From Ga0077527 sp964606765 (GTDB lineage: Bacteria > Pseudomonadota > Gammaproteobacteria > Burkholderiales > SG8-41): a stretch of DNA of 64,000 nt. Below the pieces are notes generated by a model. It ran no database searches. It was not told where the DNA came from and saw nothing but the letters and a program-made list of their open reading frames with translations. The first letter of the stretch is position 1. Each line of letters begins with the position of its first letter. The stretch is taken from NCBI GenBank assembly GCA_964606765.1, contig CAZSIR010000001.1, forward strand, positions 14,450 through 78,449, given 5' to 3'. Made by a program: the position numbers and the translations under genes. Of this stretch, positions 33,328 to 42,417 are shown in pieces.

Positions 33328-34278
33328 ATGAGGGATGATCTGCGGAGAATCCTGGTCGCAGGCGGGTTGCTGGCGGCGATTGCTGCCGTGGTTCCGGCCT
33401 TTGCACAGAACGCGCCCGTCAAGCCGGCGCCGGAACTGCCCGGCAGCCCGGCGCTGCGTGAAGAACTCACGGTACAGGGGAAAATCTATCAAAGCCGGGG
33501 CGAGGTGCTGCCTGTCGAATATGTCATCGATCGTTCGCTGATCTCGTACTCCATTTCACTGTTGCCCGGATTTGACCGTTCGCTGGCCGAACTCGGCCCC
33601 GGAGACCGTTGGCTGGATATCGGTGCCGGTGAAGGCCAGGCGGTGCTGGATTATTACGGCGCGCGATACGATGCCATGCACCGCGAAGGCCAGGACCGGC
33701 GTGGCAGCAAGGCGCAGGCCGTGGCTGTTTCCATCGAAGACCGGCGCACGGACGAATGGCATCAGACGGCGGGGGCCCTGGAGCCGGGAAAAATAAAATA
33801 CCTGTTCGGCAAGCCGCTGCGCCGCTACACGGCGGAGGAATTGGGCAGATTCAATCTGGCAAGCGATGTTTACGGCGGGTTTTCGTACACCCCCAATCTT
33901 TCCGGATTCATGGAGAAGGTGCTCTCGAGCCTGCAGCTGAACGGCAGTTTTTACACGCTGCTGATAGACGTCCATCCGGAGAACTGGATCAACAACAAGC
34001 CGGCGAGCCCGCGCTCCGGATTCCAGACCGAAATCATCCATGCCGACGGTTCCGAAATGAAAGTCTGCGCCTGGCTCAGGCGCATCAGCTGCGTGCAGGT
34101 GACCTGCGAGCAGGAGGCGAAATGGGATACGCCGATCGAGCGTTACCAGATCCGCAAAACCTGTGACGAGGTCAGTGTGCCGGCGCTCACCCCGGTGTAT
34201 TTCAGGGCCGGCACCCCGCCGGCGCGGCAATTCCGTATCGGCGCATCTTCAGCCGGCCCGGGCAGCGCAGCGCGCTGA
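33328..34278 (+). CDS. Exported protein with a class I methyltransferase motif
   Basis: 316 aa. The N-terminus is a plausible signal peptide (ILVAGGLLAAIAAVVPAFAQ). The SAM-binding motif I is visible as WLDIGAGEGQ (95-104), but the following strands are weak and an Asp/Glu at the end of strand 2 is not obvious. No other methyltransferase motif was found with confidence. Residues 180-230 (YTPNLSGFMEKVLSSLQLNGSFYTLL) fit the motif IV-VI region. SAM is not normally periplasmic, so it may be a non-catalytic or cytoplasmic protein with a hydrophobic leader. Confidence 0.6.
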   Translation: MRDDLRRILVAGGLLAAIAAVVPAFAQNAPVKPAPELPGSPALREELTVQGKIYQSRGEVLPVEYVIDRSLISYSISLLPGFDRSLAELGPGDRWLDIGAGEGQAVLDYYGARYDAMHREGQDRRGSKAQAVAVSIEDRRTDEWHQTAGALEPGKIKYLFGKPLRRYTAEELGRFNLASDVYGGFSYTPNLSGFMEKVLSSLQLNGSFYTLLIDVHPENWINNKPASPRSGFQTEIIHADGSEMKVCAWLRRISCVQVTCEQEAKWDTPIERYQIRKTCDEVSVPALTPVYFRAGTPPARQFRIGASSAGPGSAAR

Positions 34279-34291
34279 GCGGGCGGCCATC

Positions 34292-35218
34292 TCATTTTTT
34301 CTGCGGGTCCACGAAGCGGCCCTGCGCGATGCCCTCTGCGTAGCTGGCCCAGGCGTAGTCGAGCTTTTGCGTCGCGGCCAGGCTGAAAGCGGCCGAGGTC
34401 AGGGCGCTGACAAAAGTCATCTGCAGCGCTTCACTGACGTCCGGATCGACGCCGGCATTCTGCAGCGCGGTTTCCGAGGGGTACTGGGCGTCTTCATGCG
34501 TGGCGCCCTTGATCGAAATTTCCGCGGCATCGCTGCGCAGGTACTGAAAAAAATACTCGCGATAGCGCACCGGGGAAAGCTCCTCGTCGGCGGCCAGCAG
34601 CATCACGGGTTTGCGGATCTTCTGCAGGAAGTCGGGCGCGGCGTTGCCGAACAGCGCGGCATCAAGCAGTATGCCGCCCGCGACCGGGATGCCCTGCGCC
34701 ATCGCCACGGTCACGGCATAGGCGCCGAAGGAGTGGCCGACGAGGATGATGCGGTTTGCGTCGATCCGGCTGTCGAGCACGGCCGGCGAGCGGTGGATGA
34801 AATTGACAATGCGTGCGAGCATTCTGCCGTTTGCATCCCAGGGTCCGGTTTTGGGCAGTTGCAATGCCATGGCATGCATGCCCCAGGACGCCACATGCAG
34901 CGCCTGCCTGGCATGGGCTTCCTTGGATACTTCATGACCATGCAGGAAAATCACCAGCGGCGCTTTTTCCGCCGGTGATGCCAGATAGAGGTCCGCCCGG
35001 ACGCGTTCCTTCACCGCCGGCCGCAGTTCGCGGTTCTTGCGCACGCTCACCTCGAACGGACCTTGCGCGCGGAGCTGCTCCAGACCGGGATTCTTCTCCA
35101 GCAGCCGTTGCTGCAGTTCACTGAAAGTCCGGGGCTCGGCTGCCGTCGCGGCCGCCAGCGGCAGCAAGGCGATGATGCAGGACAGCGTGCATCTGAAAAG
35201 AGTCGTGAACCGGGTCAC
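34292..35218 (-). CDS. Exported alpha/beta hydrolase
   Basis: 308 aa from a GTG start at 35218 (preceded by cggaag); an ATG at 35257 is also possible but has no ribosome site. A signal peptide ends near AAATAAE. The fold is clear: PLVIFLHGHEVSKE (oxyanion hole), nucleophile Ser in VGHSFGAYAV (about 165), and catalytic His in KGATHEDAQ (about 255). It is likely a periplasmic esterase or amidase of unknown substrate, convergent with the methyltransferase-like gene. Confidence 0.8.
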   Translation of the reverse strand: MTRFTTLFRCTLSCIIALLPLAAATAAEPRTFSELQQRLLEKNPGLEQLRAQGPFEVSVRKNRELRPAVKERVRADLYLASPAEKAPLVIFLHGHEVSKEAHARQALHVASWGMHAMALQLPKTGPWDANGRMLARIVNFIHRSPAVLDSRIDANRIILVGHSFGAYAVTVAMAQGIPVAGGILLDAALFGNAAPDFLQKIRKPVMLLAADEELSPVRYREYFFQYLRSDAAEISIKGATHEDAQYPSETALQNAGVDPDVSEALQMTFVSALTSAAFSLAATQKLDYAWASYAEGIAQGRFVDPQKK

Positions 35219-35448
35219 AGATGACTTCCGTAAGGGTAATAATGCATCAAGGCACATCCGGACGAAGCGATGTCTATACTAAACCACAGGCATGAGGGTT
35301 GTGGCCGGGAAAATCGGCGGGCATGGATGCAGGCAAAATCATCCTGCCTGTGTCAGCGTCGATGCGTTGCGCGCCGGACCGGCGCCTCGCTTGTGAGCAG
35401 CATGAACCGGCATGAACCAATCCGTCTGTCCGTCATCGAGGATCGTGA

Positions 35449-36174
35449 ATGAAACCCGTCAAGTCCTACCGCAACCCGAAGTTCATGAACAGTCCGGATG
35501 CGCGCGCCTTGCGCATTCTTGCCGAATATCTTGAACCGAAAAGCCGGCTCGACGCCGAAGGCGTGGAGGACACCATCACCTTTTTCGGTTCGGCGCGCTT
35601 TGAACCGGGCTCGAAATGGTATGAAGCGGCGCGGGCGCTCGCGTTCCGCCTGACCGAGTGGTCGAAGGGGCTGGGCAGGGAGGGTCAGCGCCGCTTTGTG
35701 GTGTGCACCGGCGGCGGGCCGGGCATCATGGAAGCGGCCAATCGCGGCGCCTCGGATGCGCGCGGACGCAATGTCGGCCTGACGATTTCGCTGCCGCATG
35801 AGGAAGCGGTCAACAAGCATGTCACGCGCGAACTGGCGCTGCATTTCCACTATTTTTTCATGCGCAAATTCTGGCTCGCCTACATGGCCAAGGCCGTCAT
35901 CGTGTTTCCCGGCGGTTACGGCACGCTGGACGAGCTGTTTGAACTGCTGACGCTGGTGCAGACGAAGCGCATGACCAAACGCATGCCGATTGTGCTGTTC
36001 GGCACTGAATACTGGCGGGAGATCATCAATTTCGAAGCCCTGGCGCGTCATGGCACCATAGATGCCGCGGACATCGATCTGATGTATCGCACGGATTCGG
36101 TGGACGATGCCTTTGAGTGGCTGGTGCGCCAGCTGACGGCCGAGGCGATCGGCAAACCGGGGCCGATGTTGTAA
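35449..36174 (+). CDS. LOG family protein (cytokinin riboside 5'-monophosphate phosphoribohydrolase type)
   Basis: 241 aa, a long LOG subfamily. Landmarks are ITFFGSARFEPGS, CTGGGPGIMEAANRGASDARGRNVGL and the PGGYGTLDELFELLTLVQ motif (PGGxGTxxE), with R and E residues that bind the ribose-5-phosphate. The enzyme hydrolyses nucleotide N-glycosidic bonds such as AMP. It is monocistronic and followed by AT-rich copy 4. Confidence 0.92.
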   Translation: MKPVKSYRNPKFMNSPDARALRILAEYLEPKSRLDAEGVEDTITFFGSARFEPGSKWYEAARALAFRLTEWSKGLGREGQRRFVVCTGGGPGIMEAANRGASDARGRNVGLTISLPHEEAVNKHVTRELALHFHYFFMRKFWLAYMAKAVIVFPGGYGTLDELFELLTLVQTKRMTKRMPIVLFGTEYWREIINFEALARHGTIDAADIDLMYRTDSVDDAFEWLVRQLTAEAIGKPGPML

Positions 36175-36210
36175 TAAAATAAATCAATAAAATCATATTG
36201 TTACGAATAA
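36172..36210 (+). promoter_or_regulatory. AT-rich IHF-like element, copy 4
   Basis: Directly after the LOG stop. Core aatcatattgtta at 36191-36203 matches the IHF consensus except for one base (T for A at the sixth position), with tcaataaa upstream. It is 95 bases before the DUF3500 start. Confidence 0.5.
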
Positions 36211-36295
36211 ACCGGGGGAGAAAGGCCATGCTGTACCGTCTTGCCATAAGGTTCGCACCCTTTCGGTTTCGCGCTTTCAGGCAGGAAAATCCGTC

Positions 36296-37468
36296 ATGAA
36301 AATCCGCAGACCTGTCGTCCTGCTTGTTGGCGGAATGCTGCTGGCCGCCGTTGCCGCCGCAACCAGCGATGTGTTTCGTGCGCCGCTGAAATTGCGCGAC
36401 GTCAGCGCCGATGGCTGGCGTACGCCATTCACCGGCGTCACCCGTGACGGCAAGGCGGTTCCGGACCTGTTCCGGGTGGCGCAGACCGGCGTCAGCACGG
36501 CGCCTGTGCAGCAGGCCGCCGCCGCATTTCTGGCCAGTCTCGATGCGGCCCAGCGCCGGAAGATCCTGTTTCCAGTCGATGACGAGGAATGGCGGCGCTG
36601 GGACAACCGTCACTTCGCCACCCGGCAGGGCATCGGTTTTTTCGAAATGAGCGCGGCGCAGCGCGCGCTGGCCCTGGAACTGATGCGCGCGAGCCTGAGC
36701 GCGAAAGGGCTCCAGCAGACCCGGGACGTGATGAATCTCAACGGCACGCTGGGTGAACTGACCGGCAACCTGGAGGAATACAGCGAGTGGTTTTACTGGA
36801 TCAGCATCATGGGTGAACCCTCGGGCACTGCGCCCTGGGGCTGGCAGTTCGACGGCCACCACGCCATCATCAATTATTTTGTCCTCGGTGATCAGGTGGT
36901 GATGACGCCGGTGTTCATGGGATCGGAGCCGGTCAGGGCCGACAGCGGCCGCTTCAAGGGCACTGTGGTGCTGCAGGCCGAACAGGATCGGGGGCTTGCG
37001 CTGATGCATGCACTCGATGCCGGGCAGCAGGCACAGGCGCGCATCCGCAGGGACAAGGCCGGTGAAGACCTGCTCAGCGCGGCCTACAAGGACAACCTTG
37101 TGCTCGACTATGCCGGCCTGCGTGCAAATGCCATGAGCGATGCGCAGAAAACGCAGCTTCTGGCGGTGATTGCCGAATACGTCAACAACATGAAGGAAGG
37201 ACATGCCAGGGTAAGGATGTCGGAAGTGCGCAGGCATCTCGACGACACCTACTTCGGCTGGATCGGCGAAACGGCGGCGGACGGGGTGTTCTATTACCGC
37301 ATCCACAGCCCGGTGATCCTGATCGAATTCGACCACCAGCGGCCGATCGCGCTGGCCCGGTCGGACACGCCCACCCGCAATCACATCCACACCGTCGTGC
37401 GCACGCCCAATGGCAATGATTACGGCAAGGACCTGCTGCGGCAACATCACGCAAAGCACAAACACTGA
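36296..37468 (+). CDS. DUF3500 family secreted protein
   Basis: 390 aa. It has a hydrophobic leader (VVLLVGGMLLAAVAAATS) and then the DUF3500 pattern: FLASLDAAQRRKILFPVDDEEWRRWDN, GEPSGTAPWGWQFDGHHAIINYFV, GSEP, EQDRGLALMHAL and DTYFGWIGE, YYRIHSPVILIEFDHQ. The conserved H-H and W-H residues (GHHAIIN, FDHQRP) suggest metal binding. No activity is established. It begins after an AT-rich element and precedes the dienelactone hydrolase. Confidence 0.88.
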   Translation: MKIRRPVVLLVGGMLLAAVAAATSDVFRAPLKLRDVSADGWRTPFTGVTRDGKAVPDLFRVAQTGVSTAPVQQAAAAFLASLDAAQRRKILFPVDDEEWRRWDNRHFATRQGIGFFEMSAAQRALALELMRASLSAKGLQQTRDVMNLNGTLGELTGNLEEYSEWFYWISIMGEPSGTAPWGWQFDGHHAIINYFVLGDQVVMTPVFMGSEPVRADSGRFKGTVVLQAEQDRGLALMHALDAGQQAQARIRRDKAGEDLLSAAYKDNLVLDYAGLRANAMSDAQKTQLLAVIAEYVNNMKEGHARVRMSEVRRHLDDTYFGWIGETAADGVFYYRIHSPVILIEFDHQRPIALARSDTPTRNHIHTVVRTPNGNDYGKDLLRQHHAKHKH

Positions 37469-37519
37469 GCGATACAGCAATCCGTCTACAATCCAGACCT
37501 GTCAAACAAGGAAAACCGC

Positions 37520-38260
37520 ATGGCCCTCATCGAACAATACGTCACCGTCACCACCAAACACGGCAAGTGCCCCGCCTTCGCCGCCTGCCCTGACGAACCG
37601 GGCCGGTTTCCCGGCATCATTTTTTACATGGACGCGCCGGGTTTCCGCGAAGAACTGTGCAACATGGCGCGTCGCATCGCCAAGCACGGCTATTTCTGCC
37701 TCTTGCCCGACATGTATTACCGGCTCGGCACCTGCCGCTTCGACGTTCCGCGGCGCAACGATGCGATGTCGGCGGTGATCAAGGCGGCGATGAACAGCCT
37801 TTCACTGGCCGACGTCAACGATGACACCGGCGCCTTCATCGGCTGGCTCGATGCGCAGGACAAGGTTGCCGAGGGCGCGGTCGGATGCGTCGGGCACTGC
37901 ATGAGCGGGCGTTACATCACCACCGCGGCGGCGCGGTATCCGCGCATGAAGGCGGCGGCCTCGCTGTATGGCGTCGGCATCGTCACCGACAAGGAAGATT
38001 CCCCGCACCTGCTGCTCGACCAGATCAAGGGCGAGCTGTACTACGCCTTTGCCGAAACCGACGGCTCGGTGCCGGCGCAGGCGGTGACCGACCTTGCCGC
38101 CGCCCTGAAAAAGGCCGGCACCAAACACCAGATCGAGACCCTGCCCGGCACGCAGCACGGTTTCTGTTTTGCCGAGCGCGCGGTGTACCACCCGGTCGCT
38201 TCGGAACACAGCTGGACCCGGATATTTGATCTCTGGGACCGCAATCTGAAAAAGGGCTGA
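37520..38260 (+). CDS. Dienelactone hydrolase family protein
   Basis: 246 aa. The nucleophile is Cys in GCVGHCMSGRY (about 126), as in dienelactone hydrolases, and not the Ser of most alpha/beta hydrolases; the acid and His follow in AFAETDGSVPA and PGTQHGFCF. The family opens lactone rings, notably dienelactone, in chloroaromatic degradation, but many members are general carboxymethylenebutenolidases. It ends at a strong terminator and is followed by a convergent TTT gene. Confidence 0.9.
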   Translation: MALIEQYVTVTTKHGKCPAFAACPDEPGRFPGIIFYMDAPGFREELCNMARRIAKHGYFCLLPDMYYRLGTCRFDVPRRNDAMSAVIKAAMNSLSLADVNDDTGAFIGWLDAQDKVAEGAVGCVGHCMSGRYITTAAARYPRMKAAASLYGVGIVTDKEDSPHLLLDQIKGELYYAFAETDGSVPAQAVTDLAAALKKAGTKHQIETLPGTQHGFCFAERAVYHPVASEHSWTRIFDLWDRNLKKG

Positions 38261-38288
38261 TCCGCGCCGGATCAGGCACTGCAACAAG

Positions 38289-38324
38289 AACGGGGCGGCA
38301 CGCCTGGTGTGCCGCCCCGTTTTT
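38289..38324 (+). terminator. Rho-independent terminator
   Basis: A 13-bp stem aacggggcggcac / gtgccgccccgtt (38289-38301 and 38309-38321) with a 7-base loop, followed by ttt. It ends the dienelactone hydrolase transcript. Confidence 0.88.
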
Positions 38325-38359
38325 GTGCGGATTTTTCGATCCTGCTTTCGCGCTGAACG

Positions 38360-39355
38360 CTACTGCCGGATTTTCAGCGCGGTGGCGAGGCCGTAGTACA
38401 GGTCGTACTGTTCCTTGACGAATTCGTAACTCTCTTTCGGCGGACGGATGGCCGGAATGCCGCCGATGCGCGCATTGCCGGCCTGCCAGTCGGGATCCTT
38501 GGCCAGTTGCGCGAAGACCTTGACCCAGGTTTCCACCACCGGTTTCGGCAGTCCGGCCGGGCCCATCAGCGCGGTCCAGCCGACGATTTTTTCCATGTCG
38601 GGGAAACCGGCCTCCTTGGCGTTCGGCACGCCCGGCAGTTCATCCAGCCGCACCGGCGTCACCAGCAGCGCGCGCAGGCGGTTGGCCTTCACCTGCGGAA
38701 TCACCGTCGGCGCATTGTTGCAGGCAAAATCGACCTGGCCGCCGAGCACCGCGACCGTGACATCCCCGCCGCCCTTGTAGTGGATGCCGACGGCGTGGTC
38801 CTTGCTCAGCTTGCCGAGGGTCATCCAGTACTGCGCCGCCATGTTCTGGCTGGTGGCGGGTCCGGAAGTCGCAAAATTGAGCTTGCCCGGCTGCTTGCGC
38901 ATCGCCTCCATCAGATCGGCCGCCGTACGGTAGGCCGATTCGCTCTTGACGAAGCAGATGAAGGGATTGAGTTCGATCAGTGACAGCATCGTGAACTCGT
39001 TCCATTTGTAGTTCAGTTTTGAATCCACGGCCGGCAGGATGGCATGCGTCGCAATGCGCGCGACCAGCAGGGTGTAGCCGTCGGGTGCCGCACCCTTGAC
39101 CACGTTCGCGCCGATCGCGCCCGAGGCGCCGACCCGGTTCACCGAAACGATGGGCACCTTGTTGGCCATGTATTTCGGCGCAACCTGCGCGACATTGCGT
39201 CCCGACAGGTCGGAGTCGCCGCCTGCGGAGAACGGAATCACGAACTGGATCGGCTTGGTCGGATACCCGGCGGATTGCGCCCGGGCAATGCCGGGGTTTG
39301 CGGTGATGAATGCTGCGGAAAAGACTGCGAATGCGGCTGCTTTGAAGTATTGCAT
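38360..39355 (-). CDS. TTT (Bug/TctC) family periplasmic substrate-binding protein
   Basis: 331 aa. Clear leader to ARAQ, with ggaggggag upstream. Landmarks are IQFVIPFSAGGDSD, SVNRVGASGA (VDNRxGAGG variant) and HYKGGGDVTVAVLGG. The first-strand motif with GGDSD and the low similarity of the central region set it apart from its neighbours. It lies downstream (127 bases) of the XRE-type regulator on the same strand, which may control it. Confidence 0.9.
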   Translation of the reverse strand: MQYFKAAAFAVFSAAFITANPGIARAQSAGYPTKPIQFVIPFSAGGDSDLSGRNVAQVAPKYMANKVPIVSVNRVGASGAIGANVVKGAAPDGYTLLVARIATHAILPAVDSKLNYKWNEFTMLSLIELNPFICFVKSESAYRTAADLMEAMRKQPGKLNFATSGPATSQNMAAQYWMTLGKLSKDHAVGIHYKGGGDVTVAVLGGQVDFACNNAPTVIPQVKANRLRALLVTPVRLDELPGVPNAKEAGFPDMEKIVGWTALMGPAGLPKPVVETWVKVFAQLAKDPDWQAGNARIGGIPAIRPPKESYEFVKEQYDLYYGLATALKIRQ

Positions 39356-39481
39356 GCTCCCCTCCGGAACCGGTTGATCGGAAACCTGCTTGTTTTTGTT
39401 GGGTATGCCCGGGCATTGCGCCGGGCGAGAGTCGCCACGGCGCTATTCTGCACCAATTTGCGGGTCGGGCAAGCGGCCGGG

Positions 39482-41047
39482 TCAGCGCCTGCGCCTGGAC
39501 GCGCTGATGATTTCCTCGCGCACGTCGGTGATTTCCCGGGCGCGCGAGGGATGCACGCCATTGCAGTGTTCCGCGCGCGGGCAGTGGTTGCTGCGCGGAC
39601 AGATCACCCGCGCCGGGCGCAACAGCGCATCCCCGATCCAGGCGATGTTCAGCACCCGCGCGATGGCACGGAGGGCCTCGGCCGCCACGGCCGGTATTTT
39701 TCCCTGGCCGCGGTGACGCACGCATTCCTCGGTGATGTCGGCAACCATGGCGTCGGCATCCGCGGTGTGCGAACGCAGCGCCGGCACCAGGTCGATGCCC
39801 ACCGACAGCACATGCGGATTGCCCGCCATGTCCGTGGTGCGCCGTGAATGGCAGCAATACAGCATGGATTGATCGCCGTCGCGCAGCACGGAAATCTGCG
39901 AGCCGCGGTCGGGTCCGCTTTTGGCGTCGAGCATGCGGAACACCGCCCAGTTCGGACAGGGATCGCTGACCTGCGCCATGTTGCCCCAGGGCAAAGGGAT
40001 GCCGTTGCCGCGGTAGACCGCGCGCAGATAGCCCGGCGGGTAGGCGTCGAAGAAATGCCAGTACGGATACGGCGACACCTTGGTCATGCGCCGCATCACC
40101 GCGGCCGGCGTGAGGTCGATTTTTTCGCCGGCTTCGACGCGGTAGGACTCGCGTGTCAGGAAGCGCCGGAACGGCACCTTCGGACAGAGCAGGGCGCCGG
40201 CAAAAAAACTGCATTCGAAATCGCGCCAGGCATGAAGCACGTCCTGCGGGCTCATGCCGCCGCCCGCGCCGCCACTGCCTTCGGGGCTGCCGCCCATTTC
40301 GCCGCCGGTGGCATGCGCCGCCTTCAGTCCGTCGCCGCCATGCAGAATCTTGTGGCCGAGATGCGACGCCAGGTCGAACTTCAGTCGTGCCGGATCCGAC
40401 GCCAGTGAACGGTTGAGGTAGATCGTATCCGGTGCTTCGTAGAAGGAGCGTACCATGCTGCGCAGCTCGCGGTCATGGTCAAGTGCCAGCACCGGCTTGC
40501 GTTCGAACCACTTGAGCTTCAGTCCGTGGTGGCGGCACAGTCCCGTCAGGTCGTCGACGCCCAGCGGGAATCTGCGCTGGCCGACCTGTTCCGCAGCGCG
40601 TTCGAGGTCGGGAAAATCGTTGCGCGACATTTCCTGGTGCGAGCGGATCAGCAGATGCGCGAACTGGCGCCCGGTGGTGCCGGTCTGTGTCAGCAGTTCG
40701 GGAATCGCCGCCTGCAGCAGTTCCTTGGAAAACAGGAAGGCCGGTTCCAGCGGCACGCCCGCCGCACCGCCGCTGCGTTGCGGCGCCACCGCGATCTCGG
40801 TTTCCGGGTTGTTGTCGAGGAACCAGGCCTTGTCGCGCTGGAACAGCTGCGACAGCAGTTCCAGCACCTCGGTTGAAGGCACGCGTTTGCCGCTTTCGAT
40901 CATGCTGAGGTACGACACCGATGGCGCTTTTTCCGCGTCGTGCTGGCTGCAGCGCGCCGAAAGCTCTTCCAGCGTGAGGCCGTTTCTTTTGCGCAGCGCG
41001 CGCAGCTTGGTGCCGAGGAAATGGCTCTGGCGGGTGTGCAGGCTCAT
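39482..41047 (-). CDS. XRE-family regulator of the RamB/ScfR (short-chain acyl) type
   Basis: 521 aa. The helix-turn-helix is at residues 12-70 (FLGTKLRALRKRNGLTLEELSARC ... SYLSMIESGKRVPSTEVLELL). The C-terminal part resembles the IrrE/DUF2083-like sensor domains of RamB and ScfR regulators, which respond to short-chain acyl-CoA. Two details are unusual: a Gly-rich insertion (GGEMGGSPEGSGGAGGGM, about 248-265) inside the sensor domain, and a Cys cluster (CPRSNHCPRAEHC) at the C-terminus. Three TTGTGAAA half-sites upstream of its start suggest autoregulation. Confidence 0.82.
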   Translation of the reverse strand: MSLHTRQSHFLGTKLRALRKRNGLTLEELSARCSQHDAEKAPSVSYLSMIESGKRVPSTEVLELLSQLFQRDKAWFLDNNPETEIAVAPQRSGGAAGVPLEPAFLFSKELLQAAIPELLTQTGTTGRQFAHLLIRSHQEMSRNDFPDLERAAEQVGQRRFPLGVDDLTGLCRHHGLKLKWFERKPVLALDHDRELRSMVRSFYEAPDTIYLNRSLASDPARLKFDLASHLGHKILHGGDGLKAAHATGGEMGGSPEGSGGAGGGMSPQDVLHAWRDFECSFFAGALLCPKVPFRRFLTRESYRVEAGEKIDLTPAAVMRRMTKVSPYPYWHFFDAYPPGYLRAVYRGNGIPLPWGNMAQVSDPCPNWAVFRMLDAKSGPDRGSQISVLRDGDQSMLYCCHSRRTTDMAGNPHVLSVGIDLVPALRSHTADADAMVADITEECVRHRGQGKIPAVAAEALRAIARVLNIAWIGDALLRPARVICPRSNHCPRAEHCNGVHPSRAREITDVREEIISASRRRR

Positions 41048-41106
41048 GGTTTGCCTCCGGGTGGCTGGGGTGAAGTCAGAACGAGGGTCCGTTTTTGACC
41101 TTAACT

Positions 41107-41152
41107 TTGTGAAATTAACATTGTGAAATTTTTAATGTCAAATTTTTCACAA
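41107..41152. promoter_or_regulatory. Probable operator: three TTGTGAAA half-sites
   Basis: Direct repeats ttgtgaaatt at 41107-41116 and 41121-41130 (14-base period), and an inverted tttcacaa at 41145-41152. The second and third form an inverted pair. The site lies between the regulator and the divergent dehydrogenase-like gene, as expected for a divergent control region. Confidence 0.6.
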
Positions 41153-41223
41153 GTTGGCCCTATGATGCAGTGCAAGGCAGCATCAGCGCGTCCCAAACTG
41201 GCAGATGACAGATGGAGAAAATC

Positions 41224-42327
41224 ATGAAAATGAACATTTTGATCCTCGGCGCCTCGTACGGCTCACTGCTCGGCACCAAGCTGCTGATGGCGGGGCACCG
41301 GGTGACGCTGGTGTGCACGGCGCCCACCGCAACGCTGATCAACCGGGAGGGCACCCGGGTGCGTTTCCCGCTGCGCGGCCGGCCCGATCCGGTGGAAATC
41401 GACTCGCGCCGGCTGCCCGGCCCACTGCATGCGGTGACCCCGGACCAGGCCGATGTGCAGGGCTGCGACCTGATCGTGCTCGGCATGCAGGAAGCGCAGT
41501 ACGGCGCGCCGGGCGTGCGCGAACTGATGCGGCGCATCGTGCGTTCACGCAAACCCTGCCTCGCGATCATGAACATGCCGCCGCTGCCCTATCTGCGGCG
41601 TTTGCCCGGACTGGCTGCCGATTTGCTGCGCGCCTGTTATGCCGATCCCTCGGTATGGGACGGCTTTGATGCGGAGCTGATCACGCTGGCCAGCCCCGAT
41701 CCCCAGGCATTTCGTCCGCCGGAGTCGCAGAAAAACGTGCTGCAGGTCGGACTGCCGACCAATTTCAAGGCGGCGCGTTTTGCCGACGAAGCGCACAACA
41801 CGGTCCTGCGCAGCCTGGAAGCGGATATCGAAGCGGTGCGTTTCGAAGACGGTGGCGAAGCTCTGGAAATCCCGGTGAAACTCAAGGTGCATGATTCGCT
41901 GTTTGTGCCGCTGGCGAAATGGCCGATGCTGATCACCGGCAACTACCGCTGCGTGCGCGAGCAGGACATGATTCCCATCCGTGAAGCCGTGCACGGCGAC
42001 ATTGAAGAATCGCGCCGCATTTACCAGTGGGTGGTGGATCTGTGCATCGGGCTCGGCGCCGATGCCGGCGACCTGGTGCCCTTTGAAAAATACGCCCAGG
42101 CCGCGGCCGGACTGGGCAAGCCGTCATCTGCGGCGCGCGCGCTGTCTGCCGGCGCAGTGCAGATCGAGCGCGTCGACAGCCTGGTGCGGCGCATCGCGCG
42201 CCAGCGCGGATCGGACTGCGATGCGCTGAACCGGATCGTGGCGCGAATCGATAGGCGCCTGGAAAGGAATCGTCCGCGGCAGGAAACGCCGGCATTCGGC
42301 TTCGAGGCGCTGCCGAGCATGGCCTGA
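41224..42327 (+). CDS. ApbA/PanE (ketopantoate reductase)-like protein
   Basis: 367 aa from 41224 (ggag upstream); an ATG at 41212 is also possible. An N-terminal NAD(P)-binding motif GASYGS replaces the usual GxGxxG. The rest follows the ketopantoate-reductase-like pattern: CDLIVLGMQEAQYG at about 80, MNMPPLPYL, LPTNFKAARF and the helical C-terminal domain. The family reduces 2-oxo acids, and members outside pantothenate synthesis are common. It is divergent from the XRE regulator and may be its target. Confidence 0.78.
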   Translation: MKMNILILGASYGSLLGTKLLMAGHRVTLVCTAPTATLINREGTRVRFPLRGRPDPVEIDSRRLPGPLHAVTPDQADVQGCDLIVLGMQEAQYGAPGVRELMRRIVRSRKPCLAIMNMPPLPYLRRLPGLAADLLRACYADPSVWDGFDAELITLASPDPQAFRPPESQKNVLQVGLPTNFKAARFADEAHNTVLRSLEADIEAVRFEDGGEALEIPVKLKVHDSLFVPLAKWPMLITGNYRCVREQDMIPIREAVHGDIEESRRIYQWVVDLCIGLGADAGDLVPFEKYAQAAAGLGKPSSAARALSAGAVQIERVDSLVRRIARQRGSDCDALNRIVARIDRRLERNRPRQETPAFGFEALPSMA

Positions 42328-42348
42328 ACGTTTTCAGGAGGGGGTTGA

Positions 42349-42376
42349 AACGGGGCCTGCGGGCCCCGTTGCTTTT
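42349..42376 (+). terminator. Probable Rho-independent terminator
   Basis: Stem aacggggcc / ggccccgtt (42349-42357 and 42362-42370) with loop tgcg, followed by gctttt. It is a good stem but the T-run is interrupted. Confidence 0.65.
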
Positions 42377-42417
42377 GCGATAATCTCCAGTCACGCAAAT
42401 CCACCGGAGGAACCACC

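Noticed and set aside
36026..37480. A 484-codon minus-strand frame.
   Set aside because: Antisense to the LOG and DUF3500 genes, which show family motifs; no recognisable domain on this strand.
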